The notes: generated by a model from the sequence alone, not told the origin. DNA of 41,677 nt from Conidiobolus incongruus B7586 (GCA_000697335.1 JNEM01006019.1:1-41677), one strand, 5' to 3'; positions 21,256-31,969 are shown, numbered from the stretch's first letter. Translations and numbers: made by a program.

Positions 21256-22461
21256 ATGCCATTTGGTCAAGTAATAACTTTTAAAACTTTTTTGTATTTG
21301 AATTTTTGATGAAATCTAGATTGCTATTGGCCCTCCAAGTTCTGGCAAGACTACATATTGCTACGGTTTACAACAATTTTGTGAGGGGATTAAAAGGTAT
21401 TGACTTAAGAAATACTCATTAAAATAATTAATATATTTGAAACAATCAATAGAAAGTGTGTCATTGTGAATTTAGACCCAGCTAACGATTTTATCCCTTA
21501 TGACTGTACTATCAATATTCAAGATTTAAGCACTTTGCAAGATGCTATGGAAACATATCATTTAGGCCCGAACGGTGGTATTATGTACTGTTTGGAATAC
21601 CTGTTAGAGAATATCAATTGGTTGACTGACCAATTGAAAGATTATTCTGGTAAATTCTATATTGGTCTAAAATTTTTTGGAGTAATTAATATATTTTATA
21701 GATTATTATATTATATTTGATTCACCTGGACAGGCCGAATTATTTACACATAATTATGTAATTAGAAATATTGTGGATCATTTGGTGAGGTTGGATTTTA
21801 GAGTAATAAATAATATCACTCCCATGATTTAGAGTATTAATATTTTTAATTTAGTTGGCATGTGTTCATTTAGTAGACGCTCACTACTGCACAGATCCAA
21901 CCAAATTCGTATCCGTATTACTGTTGAGTTTGAAGGGTACGCTTATGTTGGAATTACCTCACGTCAGCGTACTCAGCAAAATTGATTTGATGGAAAGTTA
22001 TGGCAAATTAGGCAATCACCAATTATAACATTATTAACACTGAAAATTAACGATTTTTAAAGATTTTAATTTAGAATACTATACAGAAGTCATGGATTTG
22101 AAATATTATTCCAGTTAAATGAAAGCCAATTTGGGAAGAAATTTCAAAAATTGAATGAGGTATTATGTGAATTGATCGAAGATTACAGTTTGGTCAGTTT
22201 TAAAACTTTACAAGTTGAGGTAATTCTATCATATTTAATGGACTATTTCGTTATTAATTGTTACGTTTAGGATAAAGAATCCATGTTTAATTTATTAAAA
22301 TCATTGATCAAGCTAACGGTTACATCTTTGGAGGATTGACAGAAGGCAATGAATCCATTATGGCAACTGCTAATCAATCCTCAGTAACCAATTTGGATGA
22401 GACAAGAGAAGTTGAACAGAAATATTTGAAAAAATACGACATGGACAATGGATTTAATTGA
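21256..22461 (+). pseudogene. GPN2: GPN-loop GTPase 2 copy with two frame breaks
   Basis: GPN2 is an essential GTPase for RNA polymerase II assembly and nuclear import. Seven exons can be traced: 21256-21270, 21320-21396, 21453-21649, 21702-21784, 21855-22011, 22063-22219, 22271-22461. The first five are intact, with MPFGQIAIGPPSSGKTTYCY (P-loop), VNLDPAND, the GPN motif in HLGPNGGIMYCLEYL, FDSPGQAELFTH and [15 protein letters not shown] plus [14 protein letters not shown]. The fifth intron starts with GC (22012-22013) instead of GT. Exon 6 loses frame at about 22110, between DLKYY and QLNESQFGKKF. Exon 7 loses frame at about 22302, before DQANGYIFGGLTEG. Each exon is one base short of phase. 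The C-terminus otherwise reads well to the TGA at 22461. It is either a young pseudogene with an intact copy elsewhere, or a functional gene with two sequence errors. Confidence 0.8.
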
Positions 22462-22878
22462 TTATTTATCATTCGTTCTATTATATATTGTTGTACTTCT
22501 ATTCTTCATTAAAATTAAGTCAAAATAATGTCAATTTTTGATTATTTAACTCTGGACACATTTAATCATTTGAATGATTTCGATTGATAAAAATTCAATA
22601 GCTTGAAAATAAAGAGTTATTTAATATATCTCTATTAATGATAATCGTTTTTGTTAACAACTGTTAAATTTTAAACTTTCTGCTATTATTTTATAGTGAT
22701 GATGAATATAAATATTTTATCAATATCTATGAGGAAATTTCCACTTTAAGCAAGAGCTTATTTGTTTCAATTCTATATCAATTAATAACAATCTTACTTA
22801 ACGTACTGATGATTAATTTATTGTGAAGTAACTATTTGTAAATATTAAAAATTAATATAAATTGAATAGATAAATAGT
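22462..22878. other. Convergent 3' intergenic region
   Basis: These 417 bp lie between the GPN2 copy (+) and the SKT5-like gene (-). The DNA is AT-rich and nothing else was recognised. Confidence 0.6.
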
Positions 22879-24390
22879 TTAACAAATAACACAATCTCCC
22901 TTCTTGTCCTTGCCCTTGGTATGTTTCTTTATCTTGACTGATCCATATTCAGATCTTCTGACTTGGGGAGCGTTCTTCTCCAATCTCTTTTTAGCTTCGA
23001 TGGATCCATTTTTGGCGGCGCGATGGTACCATTTCATAGCTTCATCCATATTAATTTCGACACCAACACCAACTTCGTGGTAGTAGCCCATAGCATATTC
23101 AGCTTTGGGTAAGTTTTGATTGGCTGCTAATGAGCACCACTTGATAGCTTCAGAATCTTTGGGCTCCAAAATACCTGGAGCACCTGTCAAATACCAACCA
23201 CTGAGGGCCATTTGAGCTTCAGGATGTCCTCTGTGAGCACCTGATTTGTAATAGTAAATAGATTTGGCGGGATCGACGGGGAAGCCGTGTTCACCATACT
23301 CGTAACAGTAACCACACTTATAAATAGCCGGTAAGTATTTGAGTTCAGCAGCTTTTTCCAAAGATTCTCTAGCTTCAATTTCGTCCCTTAAGCCCAAATC
23401 TACTTCGAAAATACCTAATAGGATCAATCCCCAAATGTAAGCACCTTGGGGAAATTCTTTGTTGGCAGCTTGTGCTGCTCTTCTGAGGAATAAGTGAGCA
23501 GATTGGTGACTTTTAGGTAGTTTCATGTCTCCGTAGAGATAAGCAATACCGATACGATAGTTAGCAGCTGGACTTCCCAAAGCGCAGGCTTTCTTATAGA
23601 ATGCGACAGCTCTAGTATAGTCGTTACGATTCTCGTAATGCTCTCCCAACTTGTACATACCACCCGGGTATCCAAGCTTATTAGCGGATTGGTACTGAGA
23701 CAAAGCACGACTGTTGCTGGGAGAGTAACCAAATTTACCGTATTCATACCAGGTACCGACGATGTAGACAGCTTCAGGATGATTTGCCTTATTGAGCTTA
23801 TTGATCCAGAATACACCCTCCTCTGTCAATTTTTCAATACTTTGGGGGTCTGTAGGAATATCAGTTTCCACATCAGGATCTTGTAAAGATTCTATCTGTT
23901 CGAAAATAAATTTGGCAAATTCCATTTGGATACTAGGGTCTTTGGTTTTGAGAGCGGACTCTCTGTAAACTGCTAACATGGGTGATTCGTTGGTTAACGT
24001 GTTGGAAATACGGCTCAAGCGCTTGGGATTTGTGTAGAGTGCTGAGGAGGGTCGGTTAGAATTGGGGGTCAAAATAGACAGTCTCTTTTCAGCGTCGCCG
24101 TCAGGATTGAGAAATAGGGTGGAAGCTCTCAACTCGGCAACTGAACGATTCTTTTTTAATCTAGGTATGGGATTGGTATCAGGTGAGAATGTGGATAAGT
24201 TTTGAGATGATTCACTGGCGGAAGTTTGAGAGTAAAGGTTGGGATTGAGATTGTTCACATTGGCAGAAGGAATTTGGTGAGAAATATCATCATTTGGTGA
24301 AGTTGATTCCACAGGGTCGAAATCAGTGTCATGTACATTAATCGCAGGGGGTAAATTCACTACAGGTATATTTTCTGTACTTTTAGACAT
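22879..24390 (-). CDS. SKT5: Sel1-repeat chitin synthase activator (Skt5/Chs4-like), CaaX-tailed
   Basis: A single exon of 503 residues. The N-terminal ~150 residues are polar and Ser/Asn/Pro-rich, probably disordered. From about residue 190 to 480 there are six or seven Sel1-like (TPR-related) repeats, each with the A-x-Y-x-x-G...Y-G pattern (EAVYIVGTWYEYGKFG, GMYKLGEHYE, AANYRIGIAYLYG, AIYKCGYCYEYG, EAQMALSGWYLTG, KAEYAMGYYHEVG). The tail is Lys-rich and ends KKGDCVIC, a CaaX box at 500-503. This architecture matches fungal Chs4/Skt5 proteins, which bind and activate class IV chitin synthase at the bud neck or septum; yeast Chs4 is farnesylated at its CaaX. Other Sel1 proteins share the repeats, but disordered N-terminus plus repeats plus basic CaaX tail favours Skt5. 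Confidence 0.88.
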   Translation of the reverse strand: MSKSTENIPVVNLPPAINVHDTDFDPVESTSPNDDISHQIPSANVNNLNPNLYSQTSASESSQNLSTFSPDTNPIPRLKKNRSVAELRASTLFLNPDGDAEKRLSILTPNSNRPSSALYTNPKRLSRISNTLTNESPMLAVYRESALKTKDPSIQMEFAKFIFEQIESLQDPDVETDIPTDPQSIEKLTEEGVFWINKLNKANHPEAVYIVGTWYEYGKFGYSPSNSRALSQYQSANKLGYPGGMYKLGEHYENRNDYTRAVAFYKKACALGSPAANYRIGIAYLYGDMKLPKSHQSAHLFLRRAAQAANKEFPQGAYIWGLILLGIFEVDLGLRDEIEARESLEKAAELKYLPAIYKCGYCYEYGEHGFPVDPAKSIYYYKSGAHRGHPEAQMALSGWYLTGAPGILEPKDSEAIKWCSLAANQNLPKAEYAMGYYHEVGVGVEINMDEAMKWYHRAAKNGSIEAKKRLEKNAPQVRRSEYGSVKIKKHTKGKDKKGDCVIC

Positions 24391-25690
24391 ATTGAATGAT
24401 TATTTTAATATTCAACCAAGTTAATGGGAAATATAAATGATTTAAAACTGAATTAAAATAACTGTTATTATGGATAATTGAGTATAAGTAAATAAAGGCT
24501 GTGTAAATATGCGAATATTTATGGGTGTCAAATCCAGTTAAATATTTACAAATTTGGGGTCTTTGCGATTATTTTCGCTTATATTATTTTTTAAAAATAG
24601 AATTGATTTAAATGAGGTGCTTGATAACATATAAATTTGAGATATGTGACTAGTACATAATTGTTAACCGAAGTTCACGCATTTCATGTAGCTAATGAAA
24701 GGGATGATTTTATACCTTTTTGAATTGTTTGCGTTTCAATATGAAAAATCACTAATTTGCACAACTTTTGTTCCAATATTTGATTAATTAGTAATTATTT
24801 TGAGCAATTTATTTTCATTAATGATTTCATCAATTAACCAAATATCAATCATGAAATTCGGTCACTTTGCACTAATTATAACAAATGAAATGCTTATATT
24901 ATATATTTTATTCATCATTATAGCAATATTTATGAATTTCCAAAACTTTTTTAAAATATTGAGTCAAGCAGAGTTATCCACTACAATAAAACCATTCAGG
25001 AGCTAATATATTTCAATTTAAATCAATCAAATTGAGTATTTAAAAAATGTGATCAAATTAAATAATGACGAAACTAAATTTAAAAATACTAGCTTCGCAG
25101 TATAAGGATGACAAGATATTAAAATCGAGTCAACAATTTGCAAGTGAAAATACTCTTAAAATAACAAGGAATAGTGTAACCTTTTTGAAGATTTTGTCAA
25201 GCTTAAAAATATCAATATATTAAAAATATTGCTTAATTTGGCAATTTCTTGATTTTTATAAGCTAGGAAAATTATGGAAATTCAAAATCAATATATATTT
25301 AATGTTTTCGCTAATTTTCAATAAAAGATTAAATATCGTGAATAGATTTTGATTTTGATCATTTTAAATCATAAATGTCATAGCTATTAGTTAATATGTA
25401 GAATTATTTGGTTCTATATTATCTTTAATCAATATAACAATATGATCAAGTGAAATGAGATCGTATATAATCCCATAAAAATATCCTAGTCAATCAATTC
25501 AAAAACCTAAAATGAATTAATAATCCTATATTAATTTAAAAACAAGGATTTAAATAGATTAACTAGAGATTTGAAGGATTGTGAAAGATTTGACAAAGAT
25601 TTCCCCTTCAAAAATTATCACACTAGTGAAATCAGTAATTCATGAATATCATTGGTACCGTGATACAATATTAACAATGGTATTTAGATA
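24391..25690. other. Intergenic region
   Basis: About 1.3 kb of AT-rich DNA between the SKT5-like gene (-) and the E2 pseudogene (+). A 68-codon open frame at 24800-25006 has no recognisable similarity and looks like chance. The right end may hide eroded first exons of the E2 copy. Confidence 0.5.
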
Positions 25691-26374
25691 AGTTTACTGC
25701 TAGAATAAGAGATCCTAAAAATTCTGTTTATGAAAGTAAAATATATGCTCAAATTATATTATTATTAGGTATTGGCTTGGATTTAAAGGGTTTTTTTGAT
25801 TTGAGTATAGAATTACTAGCAAATATTACTATTATATATTTATCTTTATTATTTTCATGTACCAAAACATTAATTGAATAGAATGGCTCCATTTTCCCCA
25901 TCTTAAGTCAAATTTATCACACCAGTTTATCATCCTAATAAAAGTTCTCAGACTGTATTTTATTTTTGTATTATTATATTGAGGTTATCAACTTTTGGAT
26001 AGGGCGCTATTTGTTTAGATGTATTAAGTACAAAATGGTCACTAATAATAACCTTTAGAACTTTATTATTGGTTCCTGAGTCCAACGACCCCCAAGTAAT
26101 TAAAACATATATAAACATCAATAACAAATAATTTACACTAATTTAGGATGCTGAGGTAGCTAAGCAATTCACCAACAACTATTCCGAATTCAGCAATACA
26201 GCAGGATTTTGGGCGTCCGTGTATGCGCCACCCCTCTTAGAAAAAGATTTGAAATTTTTAGATCAAGGTTGGATTAAGCCTTATATAGATATCGGTTTCG
26301 ATTTACATCAAATTAAATTGAACTTTGATCACGACAAAATTTTAGAACAACTATTAAATTCTAGTAATAATTAA
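25691..26374 (+). pseudogene. UBC1: Ubiquitin-conjugating enzyme (UBC1/UBE2K-type) pseudogene
   Basis: Segments of a class II E2 with C-terminal UBA-like tail are recognisable in order. A degenerate start has RDPKNSVYESK and DLKGFF (about 25700-25800). Next comes PFSPS, then an in-frame TAA at 25904-25906, then VKFITPVYHPN...SSQT (25907-25952). After an intron come GAICLDVLSTKWSLIITFRT (with the active-site Cys in ICLD), then PESNDPQ, and after a second intron DAEVAKQFTNNYSEF, TAGFWASVYAPP and a UBA-like end DHDKILEQLLNSSNN with its stop at 26372-26374. About seven residues expected between TLLL and PESND are missing, which removes part of a core helix. The stop and the deletion together make an active enzyme implausible. 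The introns remain, so the copy arose from DNA. The 3' end lies 19 bp from the stop of the convergent TMEM42 gene. Confidence 0.83.
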
Positions 26375-26393
26375 ACTCAATCTGTTTAATCTT

Positions 26394-26917
26394 TTAATCT
26401 TTTTTAGACTTTGCATCTTGTGTTTCATTGCTTTGATTTAATAAGTAGCTACCCGTCACTACTAAGATTATTCCAAATATCCATTTGATATTGATTGTTT
26501 CATTCAATAACAGATATCCCATTATACCCTATTATTATTCACATATGATTAATGAATCAATTTATATTACATTATTAAATACTTACACTGAATAATAAAT
26601 TAGCACAGTTATTCAAAGTAATGACTTGAATAGAGTTTTCACTTAAATTTAAAGCTTTGGTAAAACATATCCACATTAATAAATTACTTAGCCCTGTTAA
26701 GATTAACATTAAAAATCTAACATAATAGATGATCTAAAACATTCGTTTAGTATAATGTATATGAGTAATAAAGTATACTTACCTTGTCATCAGATATAGG
26801 AATATTGAATTGATTTAAAATAGAGATTAATTGATGATCAATAACTAATTTGGTTAATAAACTATTTAAACAGGCAAATACACCTGATATGATGGCTGGT
26901 AGAATATATTGATTCAT
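26394..26917 (-). CDS. TMEM42: TMEM42-like EamA/DMT-family membrane protein
   Basis: Three exons (26917-26783, 26733-26587, 26528-26394) join to 138 residues; the introns are 49 and 58 bp. Four hydrophobic helices are visible. The first is MNQYILPAIISGVFACLNSL followed by a T-K-L. The second and third are RFLMLILTGLSNLLMWICFT and ALNLSENSIQVITLNNCANL. The last is WIFGIILVVTGSYLLN, with a charged tail ending SKKD. This half-size EamA-like layout, with N-x-L-M-W in helix 2 and a Gly-rich last helix, matches TMEM42. The family is related to drug/metabolite transporters and has no settled function. It sits 222 bp downstream of RNA14 on the same strand, and its stop nearly touches the E2 pseudogene. 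Confidence 0.83.
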
Positions 26918-27139
26918 TATTAAATTGAATAATTTAATTTTAAGTGGAAAAAACTGTCACAATTAATTTATTTTATAAAATTTTTGAATTGTGGTTTGAA
27001 TTTTATAGATAAAAATTAAAATTTATTCATTTATATTATGTTTATCATCAATTCATGCAAATATATTTGAATCAAAGTAAAATTGATATTTTATATTAAT
27101 CAAATGATAATGTGATACTATGATTTTTTAACAAAATGT

Positions 27140-30100
27140 TTACATCGGATGGTGATGAGGCCCTGGCTGCCAGTTGGGGTTTCCATTCATATTATTAGGA
27201 TGCTGGTACTGGTTGGGATGCTGGAATTCGTTAGGATAATGCGGGTTATGACCACCTCTAAATCGTTTATATCTTCCTCTTGATCTATCTATGAAATGGA
27301 TGAGTAAAAATAGTTATTTTAAGAAATAATTGATAATTACTTGATTCATCAGGACCTCCAGCTAATGGATGATGAGAAGGCTGGGGTCGATTATATTGAC
27401 CCTGAGGATTATTAGGTCTGAAATGTGCATGAGGAAGTCGAATATTACCCTAATAATAATTAGATGACTTGAATAGAAAAAGATGAAAATAAATACTCTA
27501 GGATGCTTATTATAAGGTGCATTAGGGTGCTGATGCTGGGGTTGAGGCTGAACTTGTGGAGCATGCTGTAGATGTTGAGAAGGAGTGTGATGCTGCATTT
27601 GCATCGGACGAGGTCTGGGTCCAGCTTGGAAATTGAGATTTGGCATATGATGTGCCCTTGGAGTATGGGGCCCAGAGCTACCACCATCAAATTCGTGCCC
27701 CATGTGAGGAGGAGGGAAGTGACCACCTGATGGAGGATGTTCAGGATGAGCAGTTCGTAGTGTTTTAAGGATATCAATTAGAGGTTCAGGGGGTATTATA
27801 GGGCCTAAAGCTTTGTGTCACATAATTAAGTTAATGTATTTGAATTTTCACTTACCGTTATAAGAAGTAGGTGCAGGTAATTTGGTGAGCAAATAGCCAA
27901 CAGCTTCGGGTACATTGGCAGGTAGAGGAGCTGGAGGAGGCAAGGAATGAGTGTGTGACAGGTTAGGAGGTGGGACAGCTCTGGGCTTTTCTTTTATTTG
28001 TGGATTTACTGGAGGTGGAACAGCATTAGGAGTCCCTGAATTAGTATTGGCCGATGCAGCAGCATCAGCGGTAGGCTTATAGAAATTCCATTTAGGAAAA
28101 TCAGGTTTGGCAAACTTGGCAGGTTGGACAGAAACAAGTAACATTTTACCCTTGACTGGTGCTTTCTCTTCAATAGTAGTTTCTTTTGATTTTTCTGTTG
28201 AAGTATCTATTTCAGGTTTAGATATTGTGGCTAAAAAGTATTACTGAGTGTATGCATTTAGAATTATATAAGATTTATTACCAATCGGGCCAAGTTCAGA
28301 TTCAATATTCAAGTTCAAAAAGTTAGTACGATCCGCAAAACGAGAAGTTAATGAAACTATAACTGTTGATTAGAAAATAAGAACCTTAAAGGCAATATTA
28401 CTTACTATGAGGATAAGCTTCTCCTAATCTTTCATCAAGCTTTTGAATAGCAATCAAGTCTCCATACAAGCTCTCAAAACCAATAAGGGTATTCCATATA
28501 GGTTTAGCATGCTCTGGACTGATGGCATTCAAGCTTCTTTCGAATAAAGCGCGAATATCTAAAATCAATTGTCTGAGTTAAATGATTGATTTGATTAATA
28601 AATTTTTACTTGTATCATCATTCATTCTCATCAGGTGCTTCATATACTCAACAATATAAATTGGTTCTTCACTATAGCTTTTCAATCCAAGTTCAAACAC
28701 TTTACCAGGGACAACAGTGTCTTTTCCACAATAGAATTCCATTAATGCTAAATAAATATTTAGTATAAATTTTTAAATGATGATTCAAAAATCAAAATAC
28801 CTGAGTAGATAAAGACGTGATATGAAATACACTGTGATTTTCTGGCTTGAGCAAAAACTGCTCTAGCACCTTTGATGCCATCAGTACGACGAGCGAATTT
28901 CATATAATGAATCCAAACAAGAGAAGCCTTCTGCTTCAATTTATCAATTTCATCATCAAAAGTTTTTTTGAGCTCAAGGCGCTGTAGACCTTTTTTTCGT
29001 TCAAGAGCACGAAGTTTTTCTCTATACTCGCCGTCGATTTCGCCTTCTGGAATTTGATCTTCACCAGGAGGTAATGAAAGTGGCTGTTCATCAAAGTTTT
29101 TCAGTTCAAGCTCCATTTTTGCAGTGATATTTTCTAAACTTTTAGTAATTTCCTCAATAAATTGCTCATAAATTTCTTTGCTTTGGGCAAAAAGCTGATT
29201 GGATTCTTGATATTCAGCATATGCACAAGTTAAAAGTACGCTGTAGTAGAATAATTAGCTATATATTTTATCAATTGTATATTTTAAGTACCTAGTTGGA
29301 TTGGCTTCAGTAGCAGCTTTATAGGTAGCTTCAGCAAGAGAAGACATACCAAGCTTCATGTAATACTGAGCCAATTCAAACCAAATTTCCGGATAAAAAC
29401 GAAGAGCCATTTGAGCTTGTTTAAAAGCAAAAATAATTCTACTCTGAAGTAAATCAGGCTGCTCAAAATGAAGTGGATTTGATTGTTCCCATTTAATATA
29501 AGATTTCCATTGATTAAGCTAAATGATTGTTAATACTATTTGATTTAATAATTATTATAATTATATATATATACCAATTTAACGTCTTTAGTAGAAAAAT
29601 CTGGAGGACGAGGGATTGATTTCAAAGAAATTTGTAGAGGATCTGTTAGAGATTTCAATTCCTTGAGAGCTGTGCGAGCAGTCATATATGTTGGAGAATG
29701 CTGAGTGAGGAAAGTTTTAGCCTATGAAATGGCTGCATTTAATACATTGAAAAGTATAAATTGATAAAAACAATTACTGTCATTCTGTTAACTTGATTTT
29801 CAAATGAATCATAATCTTTCCACAATTGTTCGATATTAATTAATGGAATGCAGAGGGCTGTTTGAAATACTTTTCTAATCATATCAACCTTCTGCTCTTC
29901 TTCCCATTTATTCATAGTCTAAGATAAAATAATTAAATTAAAACCTGTTTTATAAAAATATATATAATAAACGTAAACATAAAATAGTTATAATGACGAG
30001 GATTGACTACCAGTAATGATATGAGAAATAGAATAATTGGATGATTATAGTTATAAATGGTAAATATAAATTGATATTTTTAATAGAAATGAAGGAAATC

Positions 30101-30739
30101 CCAGTGATTTAGAAAACTGGATAACAGAATAATCATTGTTTACTCTGTAGTTTATTTGATTAATAGCTTTAAGCTTGAAAGTTAAAAACAAGGTGAAGTA
30201 AAAATAAACAAATTCAATTACAAAAATAAAAATACTACATACCTGAGCACTCTTTAAAAATTCCAAATACTCTAGCCAAACGGATCCTGAATCCTTGTCA
30301 AGTCCAATATGCTGCAATCCAGTCTCATATGCCTTATTAATAGTTTCACGCCCTTGACTTCCTTTGGGGGTACCATCGGCTTCACTATTAGTTTTACGGA
30401 TATATTGTAAATATACCTTCCAAAGTTCTAACGAAGGGATCATTTGAAGTGATCTCGTAAATATTTGCTCCAAGCGGCCATAGTCTTGATTTTTTAATTC
30501 AAATTCAGCATATCCAATCCAAAATCGAGCCTGTCAAATTAGTAAATTTGATTATTGATATTGTCATTGATAAAGTAAAATAGACCTACACAAGTGGGAA
30601 ATTGACCTAAAACTTTTTCATAAATGCTGCGAACTAAATCAATATCATCTCCATTATGAGCCTGAACTAGCAACATATTCCATAATTCTGTATTATAAGG
30701 GTCGGCCTCAAGTTGTTGCTCAATTTTATCAGTTCTCAT
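27140..30739 (-). CDS. RNA14: mRNA cleavage factor subunit RNA14 / CstF-77
   Basis: RNA14/CstF-77 is the dimeric HAT-repeat scaffold of the pre-mRNA 3'-end cleavage complex. Thirteen exons give 899 residues: 30739-30590, 30530-30243, 29918-29778, 29721-29575, 29518-29292, 29240-28801, 28747-28610, 28558-28406, 28356-28282, 28230-27856, 27804-27497, 27449-27341, 27288-27140. HAT repeats run from residue 1 to about 590 (YNTELWNMLLVQAHNGD, ARFWIGYAEFELKN, WKVYLQYIRK, SVWLEYLEFLK, QLWKDYDSFEN, WKSYIKWEQSN, LVWIHYMKFARR, PIWNTLIGFE). The 'monkeytail' that binds CstF-64/RNA15 is visible as KPDFPKWNFYKP followed by VGYLLTKLPAPTSYNGPI. The last ~150 residues are His/Pro/Gln-rich, with a basic RSRGRYKRFRGGH patch, unlike the short tail of yeast RNA14. 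Intron 2 (30242-29919) is 324 bp, several times longer than all others. Confidence 0.92.
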
Positions 30740-31261
30740 TTTGAAAAATAAAATAATATATTGTAAAAATCAATGATATTAATGAATCTAACAAATGTTC
30801 TTTGTATTTCAACTTTATATTTATTAAATGAAGGGTGATTGAATTTATAAATTGAGTTTTAAAATTTATTAAATGAAAAGCAGGGTATTCATTTATTTTA
30901 ATAATTACTTAAAATTAAAATTTCAATTTAATTTTAGTATGGGATTTATCAAAAGTAATTTTTCACACAAAATTATTACCATTTTCGTTATAGAATATCC
31001 GTTATTAAGAAATTAAGTGAAATGGATGAATATTTAGAGAAGAGATGCTATAGTAATATATTTATGAAATTTGAAAAAAATGAAAGATTTTATTGATATA
31101 TAATTGAAAATATAATTTGGTATAAATTAAAGCGAAATGAAATTATAATTGAAAAAAGTTGAAATATATTGATTGAATTAGAATAGTAAAGTGTGGATTT
31201 ATAAAATTTATAGGGAAAGGAATAAAAATGTATATTAAAATTGAATAAAACATTGTCATAA
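30740..31261. other. Intergenic region
   Basis: These 522 bp of AT-rich DNA lie between the RNA14 start (-) and tRNA-Glu (+), holding the RNA14 promoter. Nothing else was recognised. Confidence 0.6.
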
Positions 31262-31333
31262 TCCGATATGGTCCAGTGGCTAGGATTTCTCGCTCTCACC
31301 GAGACGGCCAGGGTTCGATTCCCTGTATCGGAG
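31262..31333 (+). tRNA. tRNA-Glu (anticodon CTC)
   Basis: A full cloverleaf fits. The acceptor stem TCCGATA pairs with TATCGGA, with discriminator G. The anticodon stem TCTCG pairs with CGAGA around loop CTCTCAC, giving anticodon CTC at 31295-31297. The T arm CAGGG/CCCTG encloses TTCGATT. The internal A box (TGGTCCAGTGGC) and B box (GGTTCGATTCC) of RNA polymerase III are present. There is no intron. A TTTT run at 31337-31340 and a longer T run at 31355-31361 serve as terminators. Confidence 0.97.
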
Positions 31334-31336
31334 TCC

Positions 31337-31361
31337 TTTTGGACCTTTTACAAGTTTTTTT
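31337..31361 (+). terminator. RNA polymerase III terminators of tRNA-Glu
   Basis: TTTT begins 4 nt after the tRNA 3' end (31337-31340), and a backup run of seven T lies at 31355-31361. Runs of four or more T on the non-template strand end Pol III transcription. Confidence 0.7.
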
Positions 31362-31941
31362 CATATCATTATATTTTTCATTAATAATTTTGTTTCAATC
31401 AAAGGGCATTTTTGTAAAATATTGAAATTTAACTCAATATCTCTGATAAATATAATAATAGATCATAAATGAGTTTTAGGTGTATGCTTAATAATATTTT
31501 GCTCAATTTTACTATTAATATAAATACAACCAAATTTTATTATTTAATTATATAAAAATATAAATTATTATTTTCATGTTAGTTTATAAAAATAAGATTT
31601 ATATAAAATAATGGATTAAGGATTGAGATTAGAAAACATCTATTCATAATAATTTCTAGACTTAATCTTAAATTGTCAATTTTAAATTCAAATCAAAATG
31701 TAAATTTGAGTGATATAAAAATGTTATATTTGTAGATTCAATAATTTTTGTATAAAAAGATAATGATATTTGTATTAATATAATAGATATGGTAAAGTTA
31801 TTATAGCATGGACCAACCAAAATAGATGTATTAAATTTTATTAATTAAATATATACTAACATCCTACTTTGTTTTTTCTATTGAAAATTCAATTTTAATT
31901 CAAACATTTATAATCATTTACATTTTATCAAAAATAGATTT

Positions 31942-31969
31942 TAATATAATATAATATAATATAATATAA
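31942..31969. repeat. (TAATA)n pentanucleotide repeat
   Basis: More than five tandem TAATA units lie in the spacer downstream of the Lon gene. Confidence 0.85.

Noticed and set aside
22085-22112. A 26-nt GT...AG 'intron' that would restore the GPN2 frame in exon 6
   Set aside because: It would be far shorter than any other intron here, would delete the conserved VMDLKYY segment, and would leave the second frame break unexplained.
22085-22320. Programmed ribosomal frameshifting in GPN2
   Set aside because: Two separate sites without a slippery heptamer or stimulatory structure, plus a GC donor nearby, fit decay or sequence error better.
30051-30242. Extension of RNA14 exon 2 by a hydrophobic stretch
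   Set aside because: This is the start of the 324-bp intron; a good donor follows LEFLKSAQ, and the next exon continues the CstF-77 alignment directly.
31090-31299. 69-codon open frame on the minus strand
   Set aside because: It begins antisense to tRNA-Glu and continues as an AT-rich string of Phe/Tyr/Ile with no family similarity.
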